Shown piece after piece: positions 1-8,232 of a DNA stretch of 64,000 bases. Numbering within the stretch: position 1 is the stretch's first letter; the number at the start of each line of letters is the position of its first letter. The notes beneath the pieces are model-generated. The model saw nothing but the letters and a program-made list of their open reading frames with translations, was not told the DNA's origin and made no database searches. The stretch spans positions 62,001 through 126,000 of the forward strand of contig NZ_QGTQ01000007.1 in the NCBI RefSeq assembly GCF_003182255.1, written 5' to 3'. The translations under genes were made by a program, and so were the position numbers. This stretch comes from Paenibacillus cellulosilyticus (lineage in GTDB: Bacteria; Bacillota; Bacilli; Paenibacillales; Paenibacillaceae).

Positions 1-1
1 T

Positions 2-1729
2 GCGGCTAGTCTTGCTGAGACCGATGAATTGATCGGCGCGGAGCCTTATATCCTCTCGAAAGTACGCAATGTGGAAACCGCGCGCAAATTCCTTGAGCTT
101 GTAGACCGGTTTAAGGAACGCACGTCGTGGCACGGCACTAGCGCGGAAGGTAACCCATCCGGCGGTAACATGTATCGCGGTTTGTACAACATCTATCTGA
201 AATCGATAGGCGCAGCCATGAAGAAAGACCCTGTAACGCGGATTGACTATGCAACCGAATATGGGGAGCTCATGAAGGACGGCGGCTACTATTTCATGGA
301 CAGTCCCGGCAATGACCTGGAGAGCATCGCCGGTCAGGTGGCCGCAGGCTGCAATATGATCTTCTTTACGACGGGTAACGGTTCGATCACTAATTTCCCG
401 TACGTGCCGACGGTTAAAGTAGTCACTACGACTCGTCGCTTCGAATTGCTGTCGAATGATATGGATGTGAATGCGGGACAATACCTGGAAGGCAAGTCGA
501 TGGATGAGCTGGGCCAAGAGGTATTCGATCTTGCGATTGAAATTGCTTCCGGTCAGCGAAGCGTGGGCGAGAAGGCAGGCCATGCCCAAGTACAAATTTG
601 GCGCAACTGGCAGCAGAACGATGCGGGCCAGCTGGAAACCTTGCTGCATGCTCCCGTACCGACAGGAGCGCCGATTGAAATTCAGGATGATGCGGTTACG
701 ACGGCTAACCCGATTGCATTTGCTTTTACTCGGCATCGCGATCGGCAGTCCAGCGACAATATCGGCTTGATTGTACCGACGAGTCTATGTGCCGGACAGG
801 TAGCCAATATGATCACGCAGCGTCTGAACAAGCAAGGAGCAGGGCAGTCGGATCTCTCGCGCTTTGTTACATTGGCACACACGGAGGGCTGCGGTACATC
901 GGGAGGACCTGCCGAATCGCTATTTGCCCGTACGATGATCGGTTATATCACGCATCCGATGGTCGAGCATTGCTTGCTGCTGGAGCATGGCTGCGAGAAA
1001 ACGCACAACGACTATATGCGTCATCAGATGGAAGTCCATGGCGTCGATGCAAGCCGCCTCGGTTATGCCAGCATTCAGCTAGACGGAGGAATCGCCAAGG
1101 TGAGCGAGAAGGTCGAAGCTTGGTTTGCCGATCGATTGGCAGCAGGTGAGCCTGCAGAGAAGGTCACGGTCGGTCTGGAAGGACTACGTATTGGGATCGT
1201 AAGCGACGGCGCCATTACCGACGAAGCCGGTGAGCAGTTGGCACAGCTGACTAAGATGATTGTTGGCGCAGGTGGCGTGGTTGTCGTTCCTGAGAACAGC
1301 GGATTGCTTGCCGCGGCTGCATTCGGCCAACATCTATTTATAGATTCGCAAGTTCGGCCGTCCATTGCCTATGGGGAACATGTTCGCCGCAACGGCCTCC
1401 ACATTATGGAGACGCCTACAACGCATTGGGTGGAGACGATTACGGGACTCGCCGCTACAGGCGTGGAATTAGTGATTGCGCTGGTCGGCAACCGTCCGAT
1501 GCAGACGCATCCGTTCGTACCGATGCTGCAAATGACAGCAGAGCAAGCGGTGCTGCGGAAACATCAGGAAGATATCGATTTGGTACTCTCGGGCAGCCCG
1601 GACTTATGGGTGAGTCAAATTCTGGAGCGCAGCAAGCAGATTCTGGAGCACACGTATGTGCCGCGTCTCTATCAGAAAGGTAATATCGATTTCCAAATGA
1701 CGCGCGGCTTCTTGGGCGTATCGTTATAA
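2..1729 (+). CDS. UxaA-family hydrolyase (altronate/galactarate dehydratase type), 5' end outside window
   Basis: The reading frame is open to the left edge, so the N-terminus is missing; 575 residues are visible. Residues about 50-160 match the C-terminal domain of altronate/galactarate dehydratases: an NPSGGN segment, MDSPG, a FFTTGNGS loop and DMDVNAG. Family members dehydrate sugar acids to 2-keto-3-deoxy acids in the cytoplasm. Oddly, a second UxaA-like segment follows (IGLIVPTSLCAGQ near 254, HTEGCGTSGG, then LEHGCEK near 328), which normally lies before the first one, so the protein is either a tandem fusion or has an unusual domain order. The next gene starts 31 bases downstream and is an aldo/keto reductase, consistent with a sugar-acid pathway. 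The substrate cannot be told from sequence. Confidence 0.85.
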   Translation, partial: AASLAETDELIGAEPYILSKVRNVETARKFLELVDRFKERTSWHGTSAEGNPSGGNMYRGLYNIYLKSIGAAMKKDPVTRIDYATEYGELMKDGGYYFMDSPGNDLESIAGQVAAGCNMIFFTTGNGSITNFPYVPTVKVVTTTRRFELLSNDMDVNAGQYLEGKSMDELGQEVFDLAIEIASGQRSVGEKAGHAQVQIWRNWQQNDAGQLETLLHAPVPTGAPIEIQDDAVTTANPIAFAFTRHRDRQSSDNIGLIVPTSLCAGQVANMITQRLNKQGAGQSDLSRFVTLAHTEGCGTSGGPAESLFARTMIGYITHPMVEHCLLLEHGCEKTHNDYMRHQMEVHGVDASRLGYASIQLDGGIAKVSEKVEAWFADRLAAGEPAEKVTVGLEGLRIGIVSDGAITDEAGEQLAQLTKMIVGAGGVVVVPENSGLLAAAAFGQHLFIDSQVRPSIAYGEHVRRNGLHIMETPTTHWVETITGLAATGVELVIALVGNRPMQTHPFVPMLQMTAEQAVLRKHQEDIDLVLSGSPDLWVSQILERSKQILEHTYVPRLYQKGNIDFQMTRGFLGVSL

Positions 1730-1760
1730 TTTAGATACTAGTGAAAGCGAGGACCACACG

Positions 1761-2735
1761 ATGTCGAACCATTTATTATCGAAACGACCGCTTGGCAGTA
1801 CTGGCCTGCTCGTAACGCCGCTATGCATTGGAGCCGCTCCGCTTGGCGATATGCCGGAAACCTTTCAATATGGTGTGCCGGAAGAACAGGCCTTGACCAC
1901 GCTGCGTACCGCTTTCGAGAGCTCGATTAACTTCTTGGATACGGCTGCAGCATATGGCAATGGCGAGAGCGAGCGACGGATCGGCAAAGCCATTCAAGCA
2001 AACGGCGGACTTCCGGCAGGTTACGTATTGGCGACTAAAGCTGACCGCGACTTGACGACCGGCGACTTCAGCGGCGAGCAGATCAAACGTTCGATCGAAG
2101 GAAGTCTCGAACGCTTAGGCCTTGATCGTCTGCAATACGTGTACATTCACGATCCTGAACACACCACCTTTGAGAACATCATGGGACCCGGGGGCGCTTT
2201 GGAAGTATTGCGGAGTTTTCAGGACCAAAGAGTTATCGATAACATTGGTATTTCTGGCGGACCGATTGATATGCTGATTCGATATGTAGAGACGGGAGCG
2301 TTCAGCGCTGTAGAGACTCACAATCGCTATACGCTGCTCAATCGATGTGCCGAGCCATTGCTTGAAATCGCGAGTCGCATGGGAGTTGCGGTCGTTAACG
2401 GCGCTCCTTACGGCAGCGGCATATTGGCTAAAGGTCCGGATGCATACGCCCGGTATGCCTATAGCGAAGCTCCGCCAATCGTTATCGAACGAGCGCGGGC
2501 GTTCGCGAAGGTTTGCCAGGAGTATGATGTGCCTCTGGCGGCTGCGGCGCTTCAGTTTTCCCTTCGAGATCCGCGAATTGCGAGCACCGTTATCGGCATG
2601 ACCAAACCGGAACGGGTAGCGCAGACAATCGAGCTCGCGAACTATCCGATTCCTGCTGAGTTATGGCCGGCGCTTGACGCTTTCGGCTATGATACAACCG
2701 ATCCGGAAGCAACGCGATTTAACCCTGCCGAGTAA
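1761..2735 (+). CDS. Aldo/keto reductase
   Basis: A 324-residue NADPH-type aldo/keto reductase, the usual length for the family. The catalytic tetrad is visible: Asp and Tyr in FLDTAAAYGNGESE, Lys in LATKADRD and His in VYIHDPE. The N-terminal RPLGSTGL and the C-terminal STVIGMTKPERV segments are typical of the sub-group that includes L-fucose and D-threo-aldose 1-dehydrogenases. It probably oxidises a free sugar or reduces an aldehyde for the upstream UxaA-family dehydratase, with which it appears co-transcribed. The ribosome site is weak (GAGGA, 10 bases before the ATG). The exact sugar is inference only. Confidence 0.85.
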   Translation: MSNHLLSKRPLGSTGLLVTPLCIGAAPLGDMPETFQYGVPEEQALTTLRTAFESSINFLDTAAAYGNGESERRIGKAIQANGGLPAGYVLATKADRDLTTGDFSGEQIKRSIEGSLERLGLDRLQYVYIHDPEHTTFENIMGPGGALEVLRSFQDQRVIDNIGISGGPIDMLIRYVETGAFSAVETHNRYTLLNRCAEPLLEIASRMGVAVVNGAPYGSGILAKGPDAYARYAYSEAPPIVIERARAFAKVCQEYDVPLAAAALQFSLRDPRIASTVIGMTKPERVAQTIELANYPIPAELWPALDAFGYDTTDPEATRFNPAE

Positions 2736-2763
2736 GGTTTAAGCAGCAGTAGCGATAGAGACT

Positions 2764-2794
2764 AAAGGCACCTCCAATAATAGGAGGTGCCTTT
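2764..2794 (+). terminator. Intrinsic terminator between convergent genes
   Basis: A perfect 12-bp stem (AAAGGCACCTCC with its complement) around a 7-base loop, lying between the aldo/keto reductase and the convergent pectinesterase. The T-run is short on both strands, so it may serve both directions weakly. Confidence 0.75.
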
Positions 2795-2844
2795 GGTTTA
2801 TTTACAATGCAATAAAGGGATACATATTGCAATAACAACAGGTA

Positions 2845-4389
2845 TTAATGTGCCGGATCCCAGTTGTCGCTACCAGCCAGAACCTCTTGCGTGTTGATCG
2901 CCGCCGCTTGCGAAGCGGTCAGTTGGTGCGCCCAGCTAACCCGGCTTGACGTCGCAGCACCTGCTCCTGTGTTGCCGTATTCGGAATAGCGGGCGGTGCT
3001 TTCATTAGCTGTATTGCCCCAATTGTCCCAGCCAGCTGGCTTAATGTGCGTGTCCATTGACGTATACAAGTAGGTAACAGAACTGTACGGCTGCCACGGA
3101 CGGCCAAGTGCAGTTGTATCATCCAGCGAGCCGGAACGGGTCAAGCTGGACGTAATAAACACGTAGCCATAAGCTGTCGATTGCGCTGTCGATGCCGCTG
3201 TTACATAGCCCCCGCCTAAACTCTTAATTTCGCAGCTCTCGAACACAGCCGTCGCTCCGCCAAAAATATAATCGACGGTTCCTTCAATGTACGAATCGCG
3301 GTAATACTGCCGGCCGTTGTTTGCATAAAGTGAATCCTGGTTGCCGAGGACTCTCACATTGCGGAAAGCTGCACGATCACCGGATACGTACAATGCGACA
3401 GCCTGTCCTGCCGAGGCTCCTGCAGTATTGCGGAACGTAATATCTTGAGCCGTAAAATCGCTCCCTCGTACAAACGTGCACGAGCTATTCGTTGTGCTGC
3501 CCGCCGAGCTAGCTGTATCTGCGCAGGAAAGGATCGTTCCGGCTGCGCTTTCACCAATGAGCGTTATATAGGGCTTGTTCGCAGGAAATGTCAGCTTCTC
3601 ATTATAAGTGCCGTTCTTCACATAAATCGTCTTCGGCGTCGTATTGTTGGCTGGAATCGCATCGATGGCTGCCTGTATTGTGGTGTATACACCTGTGCCG
3701 CCGCTCGCGCTGACGACAAGTGCCCCTGACGGGATAGCAGTAGGCACGTCCTTGATCAGAATATCATCCAAATAATGCGAGCCTGCCGTCGAATTCGGCG
3801 TATAGGATTCAAAACCGTCCAGATTGGAGACGGTCGTGTAGAAGGCAACGCCGCTCGCCTTTTTCACCCCATTGACATACACATCCGCTTTGTCGGTCGA
3901 CGGATCAGCGACGATGCGAATGCTGTACCAGACGTTGGCCGAGTAGCTGCTGACGAGCGTCACGTAAGTGCTGTCGGCATTGCGGTACGAAATGTTGCCG
4001 CCGTAGCTCTCAATCGAGACAGCTGCGGTCGTCCCGCTGAGCAGGCGGAATATTTTCGTGCTGTTCACAAGCGACGGCTGCATAAATTTGAACTCCGCAT
4101 CGATCTTGCCCGTTTGGACGGTGAATGTTTTTTTCAAGCTGGAATAGGCAGTTGTGCTCGTATCATTTAAAAATACGCTCCGGTTCGAAGAACTCGGCAC
4201 GTTAGCCGCCCGCACCGTTCCGCCTGCCTCTGAAATCGTAAAGCCCGAAGGCTGGGAGCCGGCGGAGGTGCCATTGAAATTCGTGTCTGTAAGGGAAGTA
4301 GCGGCCTGTGCGCTTGCAGCGGGAAACACCCCGAGCATGGCGGCAATAAGTACCGTGGTTGCTCCGAACATTTTCCTTTTTCTCATCAC
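2845..4389 (-). CDS. Secreted pectinesterase (carbohydrate esterase family 8)
   Basis: 514 residues. A signal peptide (RKRK followed by a hydrophobic stretch, cleavage near AQA-AT around residue 29) indicates secretion. Residues about 32-215 form a LamG-like beta-sandwich with DDILI near its end, probably sugar-binding. Residues about 225-514 are the pectin methylesterase beta-helix with the family signatures: GNQDSLY, EGTVDYIFG (catalytic Asp residues) and LGRPWQPYSS. It removes methyl esters from homogalacturonan, making it accessible to lyases. The start chosen is GTG at 4389, seven bases after AAGGAGG; ATG at 4386 is the alternative. A CcpA-like operator lies 140 bases upstream. It fits with the rhamnogalacturonan lyase at 14.5 kb. 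Confidence 0.93.
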   Translation of the reverse strand: MMRKRKMFGATTVLIAAMLGVFPAASAQAATSLTDTNFNGTSAGSQPSGFTISEAGGTVRAANVPSSSNRSVFLNDTSTTAYSSLKKTFTVQTGKIDAEFKFMQPSLVNSTKIFRLLSGTTAAVSIESYGGNISYRNADSTYVTLVSSYSANVWYSIRIVADPSTDKADVYVNGVKKASGVAFYTTVSNLDGFESYTPNSTAGSHYLDDILIKDVPTAIPSGALVVSASGGTGVYTTIQAAIDAIPANNTTPKTIYVKNGTYNEKLTFPANKPYITLIGESAAGTILSCADTASSAGSTTNSSCTFVRGSDFTAQDITFRNTAGASAGQAVALYVSGDRAAFRNVRVLGNQDSLYANNGRQYYRDSYIEGTVDYIFGGATAVFESCEIKSLGGGYVTAASTAQSTAYGYVFITSSLTRSGSLDDTTALGRPWQPYSSVTYLYTSMDTHIKPAGWDNWGNTANESTARYSEYGNTGAGAATSSRVSWAHQLTASQAAAINTQEVLAGSDNWDPAH

Positions 4390-5039
4390 ATGAATTCCTC
4401 CTTAGATAGGCTTCTTATTGTTTGTCCGTCTGCAATGAAGTTTTACGAATCGCTCTCCTTTACTCATTGTTCTATAACAAGCTGCATCGCATAAAGCCTG
4501 TATCTCACCTCCTTTCATTCGCAAGGCGTGAAACCGTTTACAAACGTCCTGATTGTTGGAGCAAGTCATACTCAACTAAGCGTCCGATCACGCCGGGAGG
4601 CGACAACAAAGGAAGGTAAAGTGACGATTCTGTCAAAATCGTTATTAAATACCATATTATTCCTTGCGACCTTGGTTGTCCATCTCAATTCTTGTAAGCA
4701 ACTACGTATTCCCTCGTTGCAGCTCAGCGAAAGCCTCGTAGATCTGATCCATTGGTAAGAATGAGCCGAAACCCTATGCTCCTGGAATTTGAATTTACCT
4801 GGGCAGCGAATGATGCGCTCTAGAATAAATTAAGGACAAGCTTACTGTTAAGGATCAGGTTTGTAGGCATATTAGCGATTTAAGGTGATTCGTGATATGA
4901 TGGATATATAAAACTCGTGACTGAATTCACATAGCGTAGAGGGTTATTTCATTCAGACTGTAACCTTGTATGATATGTGAATTTTTTATTTCTTTTTGAA
5001 TAAGAAGGTCATGTGACGATAAAAAAGGTGGTAATTCAT
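4390..5039. other. 650-base non-coding interval between divergent pectinesterase and cold-shock genes
   Basis: Divergent promoter region. It holds the pectinesterase ribosome site (4392-4405), a cre-like site (4529-4542) and, toward 5040, the presumed long leader of the cold-shock gene. Short open frames occur on the plus strand but have no convincing ribosome site or recognisable protein. Confidence 0.5.
4529..4542 (-). promoter_or_regulatory. Candidate CcpA (cre) operator of the pectinesterase gene
   Basis: TGAAACCGTTTACA on the plus strand (TGTAAACGGTTTCA on the minus strand) fits the catabolite-response consensus TGWAANCGNTNWCA at every fixed position. It lies 140 bases upstream of the pectinesterase start, a place where CcpA could repress transcription when preferred sugars are present. 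No promoter elements were located with certainty, so the mode of action is inferred. Confidence 0.6.
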
Positions 5040-5240
5040 TTGGTACAAGGTACAGTTAAATGGTTCAATGCAGAAAAAGGTTTCGGTTTTATTGAAGTAG
5101 AGGGCGGAAGCGATGTCTTCGTGCATTTCAGCGCAATTACTGGCGATGGCTTTAAATCTTTGGATGAAGGCCAACGCGTTGAATTTAATATCACGCAAGG
5201 CAACCGCGGACCACAAGCCGAGAATGTTGTAAAACTGTAG
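5040..5240 (+). CDS. Cold-shock protein, CspA/CspB family
   Basis: A 66-residue single-domain cold-shock protein, the exact family length. The RNA-binding motifs RNP1 (KGFGFIEV) and RNP2 (VFVHFSAI) are intact, and the sequence ends with NRGPQAENV. It binds single-stranded RNA and DNA and melts secondary structure at low temperature. The start is taken as the TTG at 5040, seven bases after AAAGGTGG; the frame is open further upstream but family length argues against it. A second cold-inducible gene follows. Confidence 0.95.
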   Translation: MVQGTVKWFNAEKGFGFIEVEGGSDVFVHFSAITGDGFKSLDEGQRVEFNITQGNRGPQAENVVKL

Positions 5241-5253
5241 GTTAGAATCTCAA

Positions 5254-5287
5254 GCCCCGAACGAAAATTTCGTTTGGGGCATTTTTT
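5254..5287 (+). terminator. Intrinsic terminator of the cold-shock gene
   Basis: Near-perfect hairpin GCCCCGAACGAAA / TTTCGTTTGGGGC (5254-5280) followed by ATTTTTT, 13 bases after the cold-shock stop codon. Confidence 0.9.
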
Positions 5288-5328
5288 ATCGCTACATCTA
5301 TTTCAAGGAGAGAAAGAGGGATGCACAA

Positions 5329-5541
5329 TTGTATTATTCTCGAAAAAGACCGCTTGAGGATATCCCCAAAGTATCAACCGCCATATGGTCTTGTACAGAA
5401 GAAAACTGTCACGGATGGATGAGAGATAACTTTGTGTTCTCCGTCGCTCCCGTATGCTCTCTATGCCAATCCGAAATGGTCAAAGGCGAAAAAATGCTGG
5501 CAGTGGTCGCAAACACTAGCCCTATCCAGATTAAGCTGTGA
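5329..5541 (+). CDS. ydjO: Cold-inducible YdjO-type zinc-ribbon protein
   Basis: 70 residues beginning MYYSRKRPLEDIP and carrying two metal-type cysteine pairs, CTEENC and CSLCQ, with an intervening W-x-R-DNF motif. This is the pattern of the small YdjO (cold-inducible) family of bacilli. The function is unknown; the four cysteines suggest a zinc ribbon. The start is TTG at 5329, after AAGGAGAG. A different frame opens with an ATG seven bases earlier but does not encode this protein. The location behind a csp gene is typical for Bacillales. Confidence 0.8.
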   Translation: MYYSRKRPLEDIPKVSTAIWSCTEENCHGWMRDNFVFSVAPVCSLCQSEMVKGEKMLAVVANTSPIQIKL

Positions 5542-5632
5542 ACAATAAGGGGAGAATTGCTCCTAAAATAAACAGTGAACGGGCCCCCATGTCAGGCACT
5601 TAGATAATAAGGTTGTTAGGCAGCCGACAAGA

Positions 5633-5669
5633 GATGATTCCTGTATTGAACAGGAGTCATCCTTTTTTT
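5633..5669 (+). terminator. Orphan terminator-like hairpin
   Basis: A 12-bp stem GATGATTCCTGT / ACAGGAGTCATC (one wobble pair) followed by C and seven T residues. It is about 90 bases past the ydjO stop, and no other gene ends here. Confidence 0.65.
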
Positions 5670-5810
5670 ATCGTCGCCATTGATACCTGTGGTTGGCGGA
5701 ATAGCTAATATAGGGATGATTGGTCTCGATTAATTCACACTTGACAGGTTGGTAAAGTGTGAATAGAATAAAACTCATTAAGCGAGTGTTTCTATTTTTT
5801 TAACCCAAAA

Positions 5811-5854
5811 TGAAATAATGTTTCTTTATTGATTTTATAAACTGAAACATTATT
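5811..5854 (+). promoter_or_regulatory. Candidate operator/promoter region of the MurNAc operon
   Basis: AATAATGTTTC at 5814-5824 is exactly repeated in inverse orientation at 5844-5854 (19-base spacer). The left arm also lies in the smaller palindrome TGAAATAATGTTTCT (5811-5825), the GAAA-N5-TTTC shape of several RpiR-type operators. A plausible promoter (TTGATT at 5829, TATTAC at 5851) overlaps the repeats. The RpiR-type regulator encoded in the operon is the likely ligand; this is inferred. Confidence 0.5.
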
Positions 5855-5933
5855 ACGAACAAAAACAAACCTTGCTGACCAGACCGCTGGAGGCTGATCT
5901 TGAAGAAACTGAACCTTAATGGAGGGAATGAAA

Positions 5934-7250
5934 GTGAAGAAGACACTAGCAATCGTATTCCTGGTTTCTATGCTCAGCGTGATTCTGGCGGGATGCGGAG
6001 GGACGGGCAGCAGTAACGATGAGGAACAGAAGAATCAGTCGGAATCGGCAAGTACGCAAGCAATCCAAGAGAACACGGGCAGCAAAGAGAAATTTGTGCT
6101 GAACCTAGCCATCTGGGACGAGAAACTGAAGGATACCGTCAATCAAGTCATTGAGATTTATAAGCAGGATCATCCCGAGGCAGATGTGCAAGTTACGGTA
6201 ACGCCAGTCAAGGATTATTGGACCAAAACGCAAGCGAGTCTCGTCGGTGGTAAGGGCCCTGATCTGTTCATGATGAATGGACCAAACTTCAATAAATTCG
6301 CTTCGCTCGGCTTGCTTTCCGACCTGCAACCGCTCATTGAGAAAGACGGAGTTGACACCTCTGTCTATCCGCAAGGCATCAATGAACTGTACAAGCTGGA
6401 TGGACATGCTTATGGCATTCCGTTCTACCTCGGTTCGCTTGGACTGTACTATAACAAGGAGCTGTTCGATAAAGCAGGCGTTCCTTATCCGGATGAAAGC
6501 TGGACGTGGGAGACGCTGAAGGAGAAAGCAGCGCTATTAACCAACAAGGAAGCTAAACAATACGGGTATATTGCGGTAAATGCAGACCAAGTTGGCTATT
6601 ACCCACTCATCCATCAAGCTGGCGGCAGTGTGATTAGTGCCGATAAGAAGACGTCGGGACTTGATTCTGAAGGTACGATCAATGCGATTCAATTCATGAA
6701 GGATTTGATGGATCAGGGCATTTCCCCTTCAGCACAGCAGCAATTGGAGACGGAGGCGCTGCAAATCTTCGGCTCGGGCAACGCGGCCATGTATCCGGGT
6801 GGCTCATTCGACGCCTTTAATCTACAGAAGCTGCTCGGTGACAAGTTAGGGGTAACGGTTCTTCCAAAAGGAGAGCAGAGCGGCTTCTATGTTCACGGCT
6901 CCAGTTGGGTTATTAATAAGCAGTCCAAGCACCAGCAAGAGGCGTGGGAGCTATTGAATCTGCTGACAGGTAAAGCGGGTCAGGAGCTTCTTGCGAAAAA
7001 TGCCATTAACTTCCCGGCTTATACCGATTACGTTGATCTGTGGGCGCAGTCGATTCCATCGTTGGACATGAAAGCATTCGTCGTATCACTCCCAGATGCG
7101 GTAGCTTATCCGGTGTCGCAGAATACGTCCGAATGGCAAAAGGTAATGGCAGCCTCCATTACGGAAGCATTGACCGGGGCCGTTCCGGTGAAAGAGGCGA
7201 TGACCACGGCGGCACAACAGATGAACGAAATATTGAGTAAAGATAAATAG
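5934..7250 (+). CDS. ABC transporter sugar-binding lipoprotein
   Basis: 438 residues. A lipoprotein signal peptide ends in the lipobox LAGC (Cys near residue 20), so the protein is anchored on the outer face of the membrane. The rest matches family 1 extracellular solute-binding proteins (VTVTPVKDYWTK, YGIPFYLGSLGLYYNKELF, and a Gly/Trp-rich C-terminal lobe). It should capture an amino sugar and hand it to the two permeases that follow. The start is placed at GTG 5934, seven bases after GGAGGG; in-frame ATGs at 5919 and 5928 lie on or too close to that site. No ATP-binding subunit is encoded nearby, so a shared MsmX-like ATPase is probably used. Confidence 0.9.
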   Translation: MKKTLAIVFLVSMLSVILAGCGGTGSSNDEEQKNQSESASTQAIQENTGSKEKFVLNLAIWDEKLKDTVNQVIEIYKQDHPEADVQVTVTPVKDYWTKTQASLVGGKGPDLFMMNGPNFNKFASLGLLSDLQPLIEKDGVDTSVYPQGINELYKLDGHAYGIPFYLGSLGLYYNKELFDKAGVPYPDESWTWETLKEKAALLTNKEAKQYGYIAVNADQVGYYPLIHQAGGSVISADKKTSGLDSEGTINAIQFMKDLMDQGISPSAQQQLETEALQIFGSGNAAMYPGGSFDAFNLQKLLGDKLGVTVLPKGEQSGFYVHGSSWVINKQSKHQQEAWELLNLLTGKAGQELLAKNAINFPAYTDYVDLWAQSIPSLDMKAFVVSLPDAVAYPVSQNTSEWQKVMAASITEALTGAVPVKEAMTTAAQQMNEILSKDK

Positions 7251-7317
7251 CAATGAAATTTGAAGGAGCCGAAGGAGCATCGATGTCCCTTCGGTTTCTG
7301 ATCAGGTTGGTGAGCAG

Positions 7318-8217
7318 ATGAAACGTAAACTAGAAATGAGATGGGCGTATCTGTTCATCGCGCCCGCGCTGATCGGGCTGTCCTTGTTCCACTTGTTTCC
7401 GGCAATTGCATCCATGGTGTTGTCTTTCACGGAATGGAATGGTTTAACAAAGCCTGACTTCGTAGGTTTAGATAATTTTAAAGCGCTGGTTCATGACAAG
7501 GAATTTATCCAGTCGATTCGAAACACTGTTTATTTTACTTCAATTAGTGTGCCGGTATCGATTGGACTAGCGACAATAGCTTCGATCCTGCTGAATCAGC
7601 GAATAAGGGGAAAGTCGGTTTACCGTACCCTTTATTTTGTTCCTGTGGTTACGATGTCTACAGCTGTGGGACTCATCTGGAAATGGCTGCTTAATGCGGA
7701 GTTTGGACCTGTCAATTATGTATTGGGGCTGCTTCATCTGCCGCAGCCGAACTGGCTGTCCGATCCGTCGATGACCATGTTGTCTATCGTCATCGTATCG
7801 ATTTGGTCGACGGTGGGATACTATATGATTATTTTAATTGCGGGTCTGCAGGGTATCTCCGCAACTTATTACGAAGCTGCTGAAATGGATGGAGCGTCGA
7901 AGTGGTATCAGTTATTCCGTATCACACTGCCGCTGCTGACGCCAAGCTTGTTTTTTGTCCTACTAATTGCTTTGATAAACAGTCTGCAGCTGTTCGACCT
8001 TGTTTTCGTTATGACAGGCGGTACGACAGGAACTTCGGGACCGAATCCAATGCTGCTCAATTCGACCCGTTCGATCGTGTATACGATTTATGATCAAGGA
8101 TTTGTTTTATTCCGAATGGGTTATGCATCGGCTCAGGCAGTCGTACTGTTCACTGCTATTTTAATCTTCACACTTGTACAGTTTGCGCTTCAGAAGAAAT
8201 GGGTTCACTATCAATAG
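7318..8217 (+). CDS. Sugar ABC transporter permease (MalF/UgpA type)
   Basis: 299 residues with six predicted membrane helices, beginning YLFIAPALIGLSLFHLFP. The EAA loop that docks on the ATPase is present (YYEAAEMDGASKWYQLF). It is the first of two permeases between the binding protein and the RpiR regulator. The 67-base gap to the upstream gene contains no terminator, so the genes are probably one transcript. From the context the cargo is N-acetylmuramic acid or a muropeptide sugar. Confidence 0.9.
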   Translation: MKRKLEMRWAYLFIAPALIGLSLFHLFPAIASMVLSFTEWNGLTKPDFVGLDNFKALVHDKEFIQSIRNTVYFTSISVPVSIGLATIASILLNQRIRGKSVYRTLYFVPVVTMSTAVGLIWKWLLNAEFGPVNYVLGLLHLPQPNWLSDPSMTMLSIVIVSIWSTVGYYMIILIAGLQGISATYYEAAEMDGASKWYQLFRITLPLLTPSLFFVLLIALINSLQLFDLVFVMTGGTTGTSGPNPMLLNSTRSIVYTIYDQGFVLFRMGYASAQAVVLFTAILIFTLVQFALQKKWVHYQ

Positions 8218-8232
8218 AAAGGAGGCGACAAG

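Larger units (their letters stand above)
5542..5933. other. 392-base intergenic region
   Basis: No gene is seen. It contains an orphan terminator-like hairpin (5633-5669), a pair of inverted repeats (5811-5854) that may be an operator, and the ribosome site GGAGGG at 5921-5926 of the next gene. The stretch before the hairpin could be the leftover of an insertion sequence, but nothing in it proves this. Confidence 0.5.

Noticed and set aside
4422-4758. Two short plus-strand frames between pectinesterase and cold-shock genes
   Set aside because: No ribosome site, odd composition, and one contains the cre-like operator; regulatory DNA is the better reading.
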